From an uncultured Spartobacteria bacterium (GTDB lineage: Bacteria > Verrucomicrobiota > Verrucomicrobiia > Chthoniobacterales > UBA6821): a stretch of DNA of 33,618 nucleotides. The stretch covers positions 1-33,618 of the forward strand of contig CAINEX010000111.1 in assembly GCA_903847935.1 (NCBI GenBank), in the 5' to 3' direction. The translations under genes were made by a program, and so were the position numbers. Positions 15,621-24,487 of the stretch are shown here, piece after piece (position 1 is the first letter of the stretch; each line of letters begins with the position of its first letter). A model generated the notes under the pieces. The model was not told the DNA's origin. It worked only from the letters and a program-made list of their open reading frames with translations, and ran no database searches.

Positions 15621-16343
15621 TCAGTGCTTGGCGGGTGTTGAGGCGGAAACTCCATCCTGGAGAGCGGCACGATCGGCGGGAGGCACATCATTCAGGGAGC
15701 CATTCTGCGAGCGTTGAAGGGCTCGGATGTAGGCGACGATGGCCCAACGGTCGGAAACCTGAATGGTGGATCCGTAACCGAGCATGGTGTTCTTTCCATT
15801 CACGATCGTATTGTAGATTTCACCGTCGGTCATATCGCGCAGGCGCTGCTGCTGGAGATTGGCTACACCGACCAACCCGTATTTTGTGGCGATGCCGTTG
15901 CCGGATCCAGTTGCTCCATGGCAGACCGCACACTGGATCTGATAACGTTCGTGTCCCCTCTCCAGCGTTGCAAGGGTAGCACTGAAGGGGAGTCCATTTC
16001 CCCAATTCGTACCGTTTTTCCCAGTATTTGCGTAGCCTTCCCTGCCGGCAAATACAACCACGTCATAGGGGCTTCCCATTGTGGCGTAAACTCCGGTGGA
16101 GGCTGTGGGCTGTGAGTATCCGACGGGTACGGTTCCGGTCAGATTGGCACGGGCACCCCTCCCGTCGGCGTAAAAATCGCTGGGGGCCTGGGCCTTGACT
16201 TTAGGTTGGCGAACCATGTCCGGAAAAATCTCGATCGGGGGCCTCTTGGTTTTGTGGCTAAGGAAGGGGTAGTCGCGTAATCCGGCAATAGAGACCACGA
16301 GGATCGTCACAAGGGCAAGGAGTAGAAGAAAGTAGCGTACCAT
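15621..16343 (-). CDS. actE: Alternative complex III subunit ActE (monoheme cytochrome c)
   Basis: A 240-residue cytochrome anchored or exported by an N-terminal hydrophobic segment (residues 4-20). The conserved FPDMVRQPKVKAQ stretch follows (about 40-52), typical of ActE. The single heme motif is CAVCH at residues 138-142, with a likely methionine ligand in NTMLGYG (about 187). The protein ends in a ~30-residue Ala/Ser/Asp-rich tail. In ACIII it receives electrons from ActA and passes them to the oxidase-side carriers. It lies six bases after actD and 17 before actF. Confidence 0.93.
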   Translation of the reverse strand: MVRYFLLLLALVTILVVSIAGLRDYPFLSHKTKRPPIEIFPDMVRQPKVKAQAPSDFYADGRGARANLTGTVPVGYSQPTASTGVYATMGSPYDVVVFAGREGYANTGKNGTNWGNGLPFSATLATLERGHERYQIQCAVCHGATGSGNGIATKYGLVGVANLQQQRLRDMTDGEIYNTIVNGKNTMLGYGSTIQVSDRWAIVAYIRALQRSQNGSLNDVPPADRAALQDGVSASTPAKH

Positions 16344-16349
16344 GGCGTA

Positions 16350-16946
16350 TTAGGTGCCTTGTGGGGATTCCGAAGCCTCGAGGTGAATTGCCGTGACGTC
16401 GCCGGCGCCGAGTTCGTGCAGGAGATCGCTCAGGCCGGCAATGGAGAATTTCTTTTCCCGGGCATCGATGGCTAGGAAGAAGCCTCGTGAAGCCTCTTTT
16501 GCAAAGAGATCCCATGCAAACATGGGATTATTAAGTCGTGGCATGCCACCCAGAAGAATCATTCCGAAAACAGCCGTGATCGCCCCGATCATCAGCGTCA
16601 GTGCCACGACAATGGCGATATACTGGGGCAACGCGGAGAGATTCAAAGGTTTGCCATCGACGACCAGAGGATAGATCAACGTGCTCGGAATAAGCTCCAT
16701 TGAAAGAGCAATCAGGATTGCGGAGACGCCTCCTCCCAGAACGAGAAAGCTAAGAATGGATTTTGGAAGCTTCATCGCCTCGGCTAGCCCATGGATCGGA
16801 TAAGGGGTGAAGCACTCGTAGGCGGAGACGCCTTCTCTTCGGAGGCGTTCCACGGCTCCAAGAAGAGCTTCGGGGGTCTCAAAACGTGCACCGATGGCAT
16901 ATAGTGGTTCATCCTTGGATCCTGCAATGGGAAGGTGGTGGCTCAT
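16350..16946 (-). CDS. actD: Alternative complex III subunit ActD (DUF3341)
   Basis: A 198-residue protein of the DUF3341 family. The soluble start contains the family pattern PLYAIGARFETPEALLGAVE, then CFTPYPIHGLAEAM. Two membrane helices follow (about residues 65-85 and 105-130), the first starting SILSFLVLGGGV and the second containing MIGAITAVFGMILLGG. ActD contacts the other membrane subunits of ACIII; it carries no cofactor. It is one base after actC and six before actE, matching the usual actC-actD-actE order. Confidence 0.94.
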   Translation of the reverse strand: MSHHLPIAGSKDEPLYAIGARFETPEALLGAVERLRREGVSAYECFTPYPIHGLAEAMKLPKSILSFLVLGGGVSAILIALSMELIPSTLIYPLVVDGKPLNLSALPQYIAIVVALTLMIGAITAVFGMILLGGMPRLNNPMFAWDLFAKEASRGFFLAIDAREKKFSIAGLSDLLHELGAGDVTAIHLEASESPQGT

Positions 16947-16947
16947 C

Positions 16948-18366
16948 TTAGTGAGTCTCCCTTCTTGAGTGGTCAGGTTGGGTTCCAGGAAGGACAGCTT
17001 TCAGTTCGTTCATGCTCATGATCGGCACAAAGCGGATGAAGAGCAGGAAGAGTGTGAAAAAAATACCTAGCGTTCCGGTCGCCGTCAGGATGTCCACGAT
17101 GGTTGGATGAAAGTCCTTCCAGGAGGAGGGGAGGAAGTCATGTGTGAGCGTCGAGGTCACGATCATGAAGCGCTCGAACCACATGCCGACGTTACAAAGA
17201 ATTGCGAGAATGAAAACCAGCGGGAGGCAACGGCGCACCGCCTTGAACCAAAACAGTTGAGGAACCGTCAGGTTGATCGAGAGACAGGTGATGGCATACC
17301 AGGCGCTGCTACCGGTGAACCGCTCCCAGAAAGCCCCGCGCTCGAAAGGATTTGCGCTGTACCAGGCATTGAAGAGTTCGAAGACATAGACGTAGGCGAC
17401 ACAGGATCCCATCATCAGGAGAAGTTTACACACCTTGTCGAGCTGTGACGGGGTAATCAATTCGCGGAGTTGAGGGTTGAGCAGGCGGAGTGGTAGCAGA
17501 AGCGTAAGAACCGCTGCGCTACCGCTGTAGACCGCCCCGACCATGAAGTAGAACGGGAAGATTGTGGCGTGCCATCCGGGAACGACCGAGGTGGCGCAGT
17601 CGGAGGCCACGATTGTGGTAACGGTGACCACGAGGACGGATGTCAGTCCAGCCAGCAGGACGTACATCATCTCGTAATGACGCCACTGGCGCGCCGTGCC
17701 AAGCCAACCGAGCGATGCAATGCCGTAGGCGAATTTTCTGACCTTGGTCGTAGCCCGATCACGGAGCACGGCGAGATCGGGAATCATTCCGGCAAACCAA
17801 AAAAGCGAGGAGACCGTCAGGTAGCTGGTCACGGCAAAAACATCCCAGAGCAGAGGACTCGAGAAGTTAGGCCACATGCCATAGCTGTTGGGAACCGGGA
17901 AAAGGAACCAGACGAACCAGACTCGTCCGATATGAATCGCAGGATAGACGCCGGCACAGATGATCGCAAAAACCGTCATTGCCTCGGCGGCACGAGAGAT
18001 GGAGAGGCTCCACTTCTGCCGTGTCAGGAAGAGCAATGCCGAGATAAGCGATCCAGCGTGGGCCATTGAAACCCAGAAGATGAAGTTGGTGATATCCCAA
18101 GCCCAGAAGCAGGGGCTGTTTGAGCCCCAAACACCGACTCCGGTCACGATCATGTAAAGGATGCAGGCGCCTCCCATGGCGGCAAGTCCCCCTGACAGGG
18201 TGATCGCTGCATACCACCATAGAGGAGTCTTGCCCTCTACGATCGAGCAGACGGCATCGGTCACCCAGAGTGGGCCCCTGTTGTTGAGCACCTGCGGCGG
18301 TCGGGCAAGGACACTCAGGTCAGGAGCGTCCTTTTCTGCACTGTTGATGGTTGTAGCTGTGGACAT
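16948..18366 (-). CDS. actC: Alternative complex III subunit ActC (NrfD/PsrC-like)
   Basis: A 472-residue integral membrane protein of the NrfD/PolSulphR family with about ten helices, the principal quinol-oxidising membrane subunit of ACIII. Visible conserved features are the long N-terminal segment ending PLWWYAAITLSGGLAAMGG, the WDITNFIFWVSMAHAGSLIS helix with the histidine found in ActC, HIGRVWFVWFLFPVPNS, GWHATIFPFYFMVGAVYSG, and NVGMWFERFMIV. Length fits ActC (about 450-480). It lies five bases after actB and one before actD. Confidence 0.95.
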   Translation of the reverse strand: MSTATTINSAEKDAPDLSVLARPPQVLNNRGPLWVTDAVCSIVEGKTPLWWYAAITLSGGLAAMGGACILYMIVTGVGVWGSNSPCFWAWDITNFIFWVSMAHAGSLISALLFLTRQKWSLSISRAAEAMTVFAIICAGVYPAIHIGRVWFVWFLFPVPNSYGMWPNFSSPLLWDVFAVTSYLTVSSLFWFAGMIPDLAVLRDRATTKVRKFAYGIASLGWLGTARQWRHYEMMYVLLAGLTSVLVVTVTTIVASDCATSVVPGWHATIFPFYFMVGAVYSGSAAVLTLLLPLRLLNPQLRELITPSQLDKVCKLLLMMGSCVAYVYVFELFNAWYSANPFERGAFWERFTGSSAWYAITCLSINLTVPQLFWFKAVRRCLPLVFILAILCNVGMWFERFMIVTSTLTHDFLPSSWKDFHPTIVDILTATGTLGIFFTLFLLFIRFVPIMSMNELKAVLPGTQPDHSRRETH

Positions 18367-18371
18367 GCTTT

Positions 18372-21300
18372 TTAGGCGTGCTCCTCGTGGCGGTTTGCAG
18401 CGCCGACGAGTTCGGCACCCGGCATTGCGGGGTTCGGATTGCGGATCCTGGCCATGTAGGTGACACGCGGGCGGGTATTGAGATAATTCAGCGAACTGTA
18501 GGTGCGTTCATCGGCCTTGGCCTTTGAGACCGCACTCTCCGGATCCTTGATGTTTCCGAAGACAATGGATTCGGAGGGACATGCCTGCTGGCAGGCAGTC
18601 TTGAAGGAGGGCATCGGCATCTTGGTGACATCGCTTGCGCCGGCCTTCACTGATCGGGCGATCTTTGCCTCTTCAATCCGCTGGATGCAGAAGGTGCATT
18701 TCTCCATGACGCCGCGCATACGGACTGTCACATTCGGATTCTTCGACATTTTCAGACTGTCCGCCATTCCCTTCGGGGCGAGCGGGCCGTAGTAGAGTTC
18801 ATCAAGCGGTCGCTCGTTGTAATCAAACCAGTTGAAGCGACGAACCTTCCAAGGGCAGTTATTGGCGCAGTAACGGGTGCCTATGCATCGGTTGTAGGCC
18901 ATCAGGTTAAGGCCCTCCTCGCTATGGACGGTAGCGTTGGCCGGGCAGACCGCCTCGCATGGAGCACTCTCGCACTGCTGGCACATGACCGCCATCGGGA
19001 TCATCTCAAGGCTTTCTTCCTTATGATCTGCACTGGAGAACCATCGATCGATACGTATCCAGGCCATGTCACGTCCGCGACGAACCTGATCCTTACCAAC
19101 CACGGGTATGTTATTCTCCGCCTGGCAGGCTACGATGCAGGCATTGCAGCCGATGCAGGAGTTGAGATCGACAGAGAGGCCCCACTGAAGGTCCGAAGTG
19201 AGTGGGGGATTTGGATAGATCGAGATTGGTTTGACCACATCGCCATCCATCTCTGCGGCAAATCCAGGAACCTTCTTGAAGGATTCAAGGGTTCCCTCAC
19301 GGGCAAGGTCCCGACCCTCCATGTTCTGGTGATCCTGAGTTCGGGCAAAAACATACGGGGCGCATGGCAGCGCCTCGACTTTTACCCCACTACGAAATCC
19401 AAGGGCGGAAGAGCGAAGCGGATAAGCATCAAAACCGACTTTGTCCATCACATGATTGATGCCTTGGCGACCATAACCTAGGGCAATGCTGACAGATTTC
19501 TCGGCATGGCCGGGAGCCACAAGAGCAGCGGCCTGTACGGAGCGGTTGCCGGCGGTGATCTTCACGAAATCACCGTCCTTGATTCCAAGCATGCGGGCAT
19601 CTGCGGGGCTAATCAGGGCTGCATTATCCCAGACAAGCTTTGTCACGAAATCGGGCGTTTCCTGAAGCCAGGAGTTTCCTGCGTAGCGTCCATCATCCAC
19701 ACTGGAACTTCTGAGGAAAACCAATTCAAAGTCTCCCGGTTGAACAACTGCTTCCGAAGTCTGTAGGGAGGCAATGGCTGATGCCTGGTTGAATGAGGGG
19801 TTGGAAAGAGGCCATGCGGTTCCTGCGGCAAAACCGTTTTTCAGAAAGGTATTCCAAGCTTCATCAGAGGAGTCGCCGGAGTAGGCATTGAAGCTTGTGC
19901 GTACAGCCGTAAGGGAATCCGAGCTTTCACCCGCCAACAGGGCAAGAATTTCCACTTGAGATACTCCGTTCCAAAGCGGAAGGATCATTGGTTGCACGGC
20001 ACAGATTGTTCCGTCAAAGGTGCGGGAATCTCCCCAACGCTCAAGATAGTGAGCTGCAGGAACATGCCAGTGGCAGACCTTGCTGGTCTCGTCCACGAAG
20101 AGACCCAGATGCAAGGTCTGTGGAACGGTGGAGAGCAGGTTGGGAAAGTCCAGGTCTGGCTGCGCCGAATACACCGGATTGTTGCCCAGAATCAGAAGCG
20201 TCTTGATCGATCCTGCCTTGATGGCCATGCAGAGATCAGTGAGGGAAGGGCCGGGGGTGCCATTTGTCTGGCCGGCTTTGATCGTAGTGCCGAGATTTCC
20301 GAGTGAGGAGTTGATCGCAAGCGCCAGAATCTGGCTAGCTTTGGTCTGCTGTGGACCTGCGATCACTATGCTTTTTCCTCGCGCAGAGATGAGGTCATCA
20401 GCAACCCCGTTCATCCAAGAACGCCCGTAATTATCAAGGTTTGTTAATTCCTGTGCCCCTGCTGATGTGAGGAAAGTTGTGCTAAGGGTAGCCAGATTGG
20501 AGTCACCTGTCTTTTTAGCGATGATGCCGGCAAGTGTGGCCGTAAAAGTTCCTATTTCGCTTGAGCGGATGCGAATGCGATGGTCGGCCATGCCGCCGGT
20601 GAGGCTGAAGTGATTTTCAGCCACATAGAGCCGATTCATGCTCTTTCCAGGATTTCGGCGCTGAGCGAAGCCCTTTGCAAATCCTAGTCCCGAAGCAGAA
20701 GGGTTTAGAAAGTCGCTATCTAGAGAAAGAATAACGTCAGCGCTCCCAAAATTATAGATGGGTTTGACTCCTGCACCCAAGGATGCCGCCACGGCAGCTT
20801 CGGATTCACGCATGGAGATTGCCTCATCAGCTACCCAGATTAATTTTGGAAACTGTTTTGAAATCGAAGCGTGAAGACGGTTGATGGTGGGTGAATGTTC
20901 TCGTCCTACGAGTATGGCCACTCCTTCGCCGCCGTTTGCGCTAGCTTTAGCCCTGATATCGACGATCAGGTTGTCGAGATCTGAACGTGTGGATGTTACG
21001 GCGTTGAAAGTGATCTCCTTGGAGCGGTTCGGGTCGTAGAGATCAAGGATGGAAGCTTGGGCAAAGGCATCAGTGGAACCGTTGCTAGCAGGGTGAAGTG
21101 GATTTCCCTCGACCTTTGTGGGACGGCCGTCCGAGGTGGTTACGATCAGGGGCACCGCGCCAACCGGTGAGGGCATGGAGCTTGCGTAATAAAGGAACTT
21201 GCCAGGAATCGTCCATTCGGCGCTTTTGGCAAAGGGAACCAGATGTGCTTCCGGACGACGGCAACCTGTCAGAGCGGCCCCTGACAGGGCAGTGGCTGCA

Positions 21301-21482
21301 CCCATGAGGCGCATGAAATCTCGACGCGAGAGTCCGGAGGATTTCTCTTCTCGGCCGGAAGCTGAGTCTGTGAACTCTAGGCCAAGATTTTCTGTGAAAG
21401 CTGTGGAATTTTCGCGCTCGTTAAGCGAACGCCAGAGAGTGGGTCTGGCATCACGCACAGGATGTGGAAAAATCTTTTTCAT
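18372..21482 (-). CDS. actB: Alternative complex III subunit ActB (molybdopterin-type plus Fe-S subunit)
   Basis: A 1036-residue periplasm-facing subunit. A twin-arginine segment SRRDFMRLMGAATAL (about residues 52-66) precedes a lipobox-like LTGC. The middle resembles the molybdopterin oxidoreductase fold, which in ActB carries no molybdenum. The C-terminal part holds the iron-sulfur relay: CIGCNACIVAC, CQQCESAPCEAVCP, CIGTRYCANNCP and CTFC with CQQACP. This fits three 4Fe-4S clusters and one 3Fe-4S cluster. The start at 21482 is three codons inside the track start. GGAGG lies nine bases before it, and the ATG overlaps the actA stop as ATGA, while the earlier ATG directly abuts GGAGG. It transfers electrons from the quinol site toward the heme subunits. 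Confidence 0.96.
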   Translation of the reverse strand: MKKIFPHPVRDARPTLWRSLNERENSTAFTENLGLEFTDSASGREEKSSGLSRRDFMRLMGAATALSGAALTGCRRPEAHLVPFAKSAEWTIPGKFLYYASSMPSPVGAVPLIVTTSDGRPTKVEGNPLHPASNGSTDAFAQASILDLYDPNRSKEITFNAVTSTRSDLDNLIVDIRAKASANGGEGVAILVGREHSPTINRLHASISKQFPKLIWVADEAISMRESEAAVAASLGAGVKPIYNFGSADVILSLDSDFLNPSASGLGFAKGFAQRRNPGKSMNRLYVAENHFSLTGGMADHRIRIRSSEIGTFTATLAGIIAKKTGDSNLATLSTTFLTSAGAQELTNLDNYGRSWMNGVADDLISARGKSIVIAGPQQTKASQILALAINSSLGNLGTTIKAGQTNGTPGPSLTDLCMAIKAGSIKTLLILGNNPVYSAQPDLDFPNLLSTVPQTLHLGLFVDETSKVCHWHVPAAHYLERWGDSRTFDGTICAVQPMILPLWNGVSQVEILALLAGESSDSLTAVRTSFNAYSGDSSDEAWNTFLKNGFAAGTAWPLSNPSFNQASAIASLQTSEAVVQPGDFELVFLRSSSVDDGRYAGNSWLQETPDFVTKLVWDNAALISPADARMLGIKDGDFVKITAGNRSVQAAALVAPGHAEKSVSIALGYGRQGINHVMDKVGFDAYPLRSSALGFRSGVKVEALPCAPYVFARTQDHQNMEGRDLAREGTLESFKKVPGFAAEMDGDVVKPISIYPNPPLTSDLQWGLSVDLNSCIGCNACIVACQAENNIPVVGKDQVRRGRDMAWIRIDRWFSSADHKEESLEMIPMAVMCQQCESAPCEAVCPANATVHSEEGLNLMAYNRCIGTRYCANNCPWKVRRFNWFDYNERPLDELYYGPLAPKGMADSLKMSKNPNVTVRMRGVMEKCTFCIQRIEEAKIARSVKAGASDVTKMPMPSFKTACQQACPSESIVFGNIKDPESAVSKAKADERTYSSLNYLNTRPRVTYMARIRNPNPAMPGAELVGAANRHEEHA

Positions 21483-22138
21483 CGGTGGCATCCTCCGCAG
21501 TTGACTGGTGGATTAACCTTCCACTCCTCTTTAAATTTCATACCCATTTCAAGTTGGTCGGAAGCTGTTGCAGGATGCCAAGACATATTGAATATCTCAG
21601 CGGGGGGGCGAAGGAAATTTTCCGGGGCGCGATGACAGTCCAAGCACCACTTCATGCTCAGGGACTCCGCTTCGTAGACCACGCTCATCTCGTTGACCGC
21701 ACCGTGACAGCTGTAGCAACTCACGCCTCGGTTTACGTGGACGGCATGGTTGAAATAGGCGTAGTCGGGCAGTCTATGAATCTGCACCCAAGGAATAGGT
21801 TGGCCGGTTTTCCAGCTTTCTCGAACGGGTGCCAGGCGGGGGCTGTTGGGGAGGATTTTTCCCTCTCCATGGCAGTTGATGCAAGTTTGGGTCGTCGGGA
21901 GGTTGGAATGAGCAGCAACTTCCACAAAGCTGTGGCAGTAACGGCAATCCATGCCCAACTGTTTGACGTGCAGTGCGTGTGAGAAGGGAACCGGTTGGTC
22001 GGGTTGGTAGCCGACGCGTGTGTACTTCGGGGTGAAGTAGTACCAGATACCTAGGGTCAGGGGTGCTCCCACTGCCAGCACGCAGACGAGCAGCTGTAGC
22101 GGGAACCAATTGACCCAACGGGGAAAGAAATTCGACAT
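21479..22138 (-). CDS. actA: Alternative complex III subunit ActA (pentaheme cytochrome c)
   Basis: A 219-residue membrane-anchored multiheme cytochrome and the first gene of the respiratory run. One N-terminal helix (about residues 13-33) is followed by five CxxCH motifs: CRYCH (65), CINCH (86), CYSCH (141), CLDCH (165) and CGGCH (214). This is the pentaheme pattern of ActA. Further histidines (FSHALHV, FNHAVHV, MSWHPA) are available as distal ligands. It collects electrons from the ActB Fe-S clusters and passes them to ActE. The last heme motif lies only two residues from the C-terminus, and its codons contain the Shine-Dalgarno site of actB. Confidence 0.96.
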   Translation of the reverse strand: MSNFFPRWVNWFPLQLLVCVLAVGAPLTLGIWYYFTPKYTRVGYQPDQPVPFSHALHVKQLGMDCRYCHSFVEVAAHSNLPTTQTCINCHGEGKILPNSPRLAPVRESWKTGQPIPWVQIHRLPDYAYFNHAVHVNRGVSCYSCHGAVNEMSVVYEAESLSMKWCLDCHRAPENFLRPPAEIFNMSWHPATASDQLEMGMKFKEEWKVNPPVNCGGCHR

Positions 22139-22182
22139 CTGGTATTAGAGATCGCCCGGATGGAGGATTCTCAGGCGGAAAC

Positions 22183-22210
22183 AGAGTAGAAAGTCAGCGG
22201 CTGATGGCAA
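22183..22210 (-). promoter_or_regulatory. Weak candidate promoter for the respiratory operon
   Basis: On the - strand TTGCCA (22210-22205) is followed after 16 bases by TACTCT (22188-22183), about 45 bases before the actA ATG at 22138. The -35 matches well but the -10 only half. No other promoter is obvious in the 164 bases between actA and the divergent DUF192 gene, and all downstream gaps are too short to hold one easily. Confidence 0.3.
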
Positions 22211-22302
22211 GGAATTTGGTTTGAAAAATCACATTCCCCGAATCGAGACAGGAAATCCCGCCACCTCTCCTTGTCATGATTCTGCCCTCGCCTCGGTCAT
22301 CC

Positions 22303-22788
22303 ATGTCTTTTAGTTTCCCTTGGATGAATCTCCGGTCTTTTTTTCTGTTCTTGGTTCTTTTGCTCCAGTTGTTGCACAACCTGCAAGCTGCCCCCCTGCC
22401 CCAGCATAACCTTCCAAAGGTTTCGCTAGCTCTCGGTACCAATACCCTCTCCGCTCAAGTAGCTGCCGATGATCGATCCAGGGAACTCGGTTTGATGGCT
22501 CGCAAGCAGCTTGATTCTGACGAGGCAATGGTTTTTGTCTTTCCTCAACCTCGTTCCGTCAACTTCTGGATGAAGGATACTCCGGTTCCCCTTTCAATTG
22601 CTTATATCTCTGCATCCGGAAGAATTCTGGAAACGCACGAACTCAAGCCTCTTGACGAGACTCCAGTGCCGAGCGCTTCAAGTGCCGTAGTGTATGCTCT
22701 TGAGGTCCCACAGGGATGGTTTGCTTCGCATGGTATACTTGCGGGTGATCAGATCGCCGGTCTGCCTTCGCCAAGCATTGCGAAGTAA
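22303..22788 (+). CDS. Secreted DUF192 protein
   Basis: A protein of about 161 residues with a signal peptide (MNLRSFFLFLVLLLQLLHN, probable cleavage after LQA) and one DUF192 domain. Family features are RSRELGLMARKQLDSDEAMV, VNFWMKDTPVPLSIAYIS, and the C-terminal YALEVPQGWFASHGILAGDQ. The domain is a small beta-rich fold of unknown biochemical role, usually exported. The track begins at 22276; the Met at 22303 or the one at 22327 gives a more normal signal peptide, and no Shine-Dalgarno site decides between them. The gene stands alone, divergent from actA and convergent with rng. Confidence 0.85.
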   Translation: MSFSFPWMNLRSFFLFLVLLLQLLHNLQAAPLPQHNLPKVSLALGTNTLSAQVAADDRSRELGLMARKQLDSDEAMVFVFPQPRSVNFWMKDTPVPLSIAYISASGRILETHELKPLDETPVPSASSAVVYALEVPQGWFASHGILAGDQIAGLPSPSIAK

Positions 22789-22801
22789 GCGTGCAAAAAT
22801 T

Positions 22802-22840
22802 CCCCCGCTTTCTAAAAAGGAAAGCCGGGGTTTTTATTTA
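22802..22840. terminator. Two-way intrinsic terminator between DUF192 gene and rng
   Basis: A hairpin of CCCCGCTTTC against GGAAAGCCGGGG, with a one-base bulge and a short A-rich loop, is followed on the + strand by TTTTTATTT. On the - strand the same stem is followed by GGAATTTTTG. It begins 14 bases after the DUF192 stop and lies about 65 bases beyond the rng stop, so it can end both convergent transcripts. Confidence 0.85.
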
Positions 22841-22903
22841 ACTGGGTGTAGGGCGAAGAGACTCAAAGAATCCGTTCGCATTGATCTTAGGGACGCCGGA
22901 TGC

Positions 22904-24487
22904 TCATACTTTGAGTTCCTCATTGGTTTGGGCGTTCGCGATGGAGAACTTCTCCACATGGAGCGTGGCATCCGAGCGGAAGATAAGGCGCCCAGCATAT
23001 CTGCGCTCAATGTCGATTAGGAGTTCCTCGTCCTCGGTGCGGAGTCTGTTTAGGAGTTCTGGGTGGACGGTGACGCGGAACTCATGAACATCTTCCTGAT
23101 GCCGTTTCATGAGCGTGTGCAGAGCCCTCTGGAGTTCGACGCTCATGGTCATGGAACTCTTCACGACTCCTTTGCCGTGGCAGTAAGCGCAGTTTGTGTA
23201 GAGGGAGCTGGATAGGCTCTCTTGTGCGCGTTGTCGGGTCATCTCCATGAGGCCTAGCGGGGAGATTGGAAGGACATGCGTGCGTGCCTTGTCCCGTCGA
23301 AGGCGGTCGCGCATCCTCTGGTAGACGGCCTGCTGGTCCTTGCGGTTCTTCATGTCGATGAAGTCGACAACGATGAGTCCTCCGATGTTGCGGAGACGGA
23401 GTTGGCGGGCGACCTCGTCGGCAGCTTCCATGTTCGTTTGGAAGAGGGTCTTGTCCATATCCTTACTACCCTTGTTCCTGCCGGTGTTAACGTCGACAGC
23501 GATCATCGCCTCTGTCTCGTCGATGACAAGGTAGCCACCGCAAGGCAACCAAACTTGGCGGAGGAAGGCGCTGTCGATCTGCGCTTGGACGTCAAAGTTA
23601 TCGAAGATGGGTTTTTGACCGCTGTAATGATGAATGGACTTCTTGGCGCGTTTGGAAATCTGCCCCACTAGTTCCTGCATGCGTTCCGCCGCCTTGAGAT
23701 CATCGACATGAACCGCATCAACGTTTTCGGTGAGCAGGTCGCGCACAGTACGGTCGATCAGATCTGGTTCTAGGATGAGTGTGCTGGCAGCAGGTTTCTC
23801 GGCCATGCCTTTCTCAACCTCACGCCACTGGTCAAGCAGGAAGCCTAGGTCGCGCACGAAGAATCGGGCCTTCTGGCCCTCGCCTGCCGTGCGGATGATA
23901 ATGCCCATCCCTTCCGGGAGGGTTAATTCGGTGAGGATCTTGCGGAGACGCGCGCGCTCCTTGGGATCTTCGATTTTGCGAGAGATACCGCACTGGTCGC
24001 TGAAGGGCATCAGGACCATGTAGCGTCCTGCCATGGATATATTGGTGGTGATGCGCGGTCCCTTGGTGCCGATCGGTCCTTTGGTCACCTGGACCATGAT
24101 TTCACTACCGACCGGGTAGACGATAGGGATGTCTTTGGCTGTGAGTTTTTTCTTGGAGGGAGCTTGTTTTCCAGCCCTCTGGACGGCCTCAATGCCGCTG
24201 TCGAGTGCTGCAGGAATAGCATCCCAGAAGTGGAGAAATGCGTTCTTCTCAAAGCCGATATCGACGAACATTGCCTTGAGTCCATGCTCGATATTGCGCA
24301 CCTTGCCCTTGAAGATTCCACCCACGATGTTGCGCTCACTGTCACGTTCGATGGAGTACTCTTCAAGTTTTCCATCCTCAAGGACGGCGACACGTTTTTC
24401 TAATTTTTCGCAACTGACGACCAACTCGATGCGGGGGCCGGTTTTTTTTACGCCCAAGAGGCGTTTGACTGTTTCTATGATACTCAT
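22904..24487 (-). CDS. rng: Ribonuclease G (Rne/Rng family)
   Basis: A 527-residue endoribonuclease that cleaves single-stranded AU-rich RNA and matures rRNA and mRNA. After ~30 residues comes the S1-like part (GGIFKGKVRNIEHGLKAMFV, then GFEKNAFLHF), interrupted by a basic insertion (QAPSKKKLTAKD). Catalytic aspartates lie in MIAVDVNTGRN and GLIVVDFIDMKN. The zinc-link CxxC is CAYC in TNCAYCHGKGVV. There is no long RNase E-type scaffold tail; about 80 residues follow the zinc link. The gene follows mrdA by 202 bases in the same direction. This echoes E. coli, where rng lies downstream of mreBCD. Confidence 0.95.
   Translation of the reverse strand: MSIIETVKRLLGVKKTGPRIELVVSCEKLEKRVAVLEDGKLEEYSIERDSERNIVGGIFKGKVRNIEHGLKAMFVDIGFEKNAFLHFWDAIPAALDSGIEAVQRAGKQAPSKKKLTAKDIPIVYPVGSEIMVQVTKGPIGTKGPRITTNISMAGRYMVLMPFSDQCGISRKIEDPKERARLRKILTELTLPEGMGIIIRTAGEGQKARFFVRDLGFLLDQWREVEKGMAEKPAASTLILEPDLIDRTVRDLLTENVDAVHVDDLKAAERMQELVGQISKRAKKSIHHYSGQKPIFDNFDVQAQIDSAFLRQVWLPCGGYLVIDETEAMIAVDVNTGRNKGSKDMDKTLFQTNMEAADEVARQLRLRNIGGLIVVDFIDMKNRKDQQAVYQRMRDRLRRDKARTHVLPISPLGLMEMTRQRAQESLSSSLYTNCAYCHGKGVVKSSMTMSVELQRALHTLMKRHQEDVHEFRVTVHPELLNRLRTEDEELLIDIERRYAGRLIFRSDATLHVEKFSIANAQTNEELKV

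Noticed and set aside
18372-21482. ActB as an active molybdenum oxidoreductase
   Set aside because: Its setting between actA and actC and the fused Fe-S domain identify ACIII ActB, whose molybdopterin-type domain is known to lack molybdenum.
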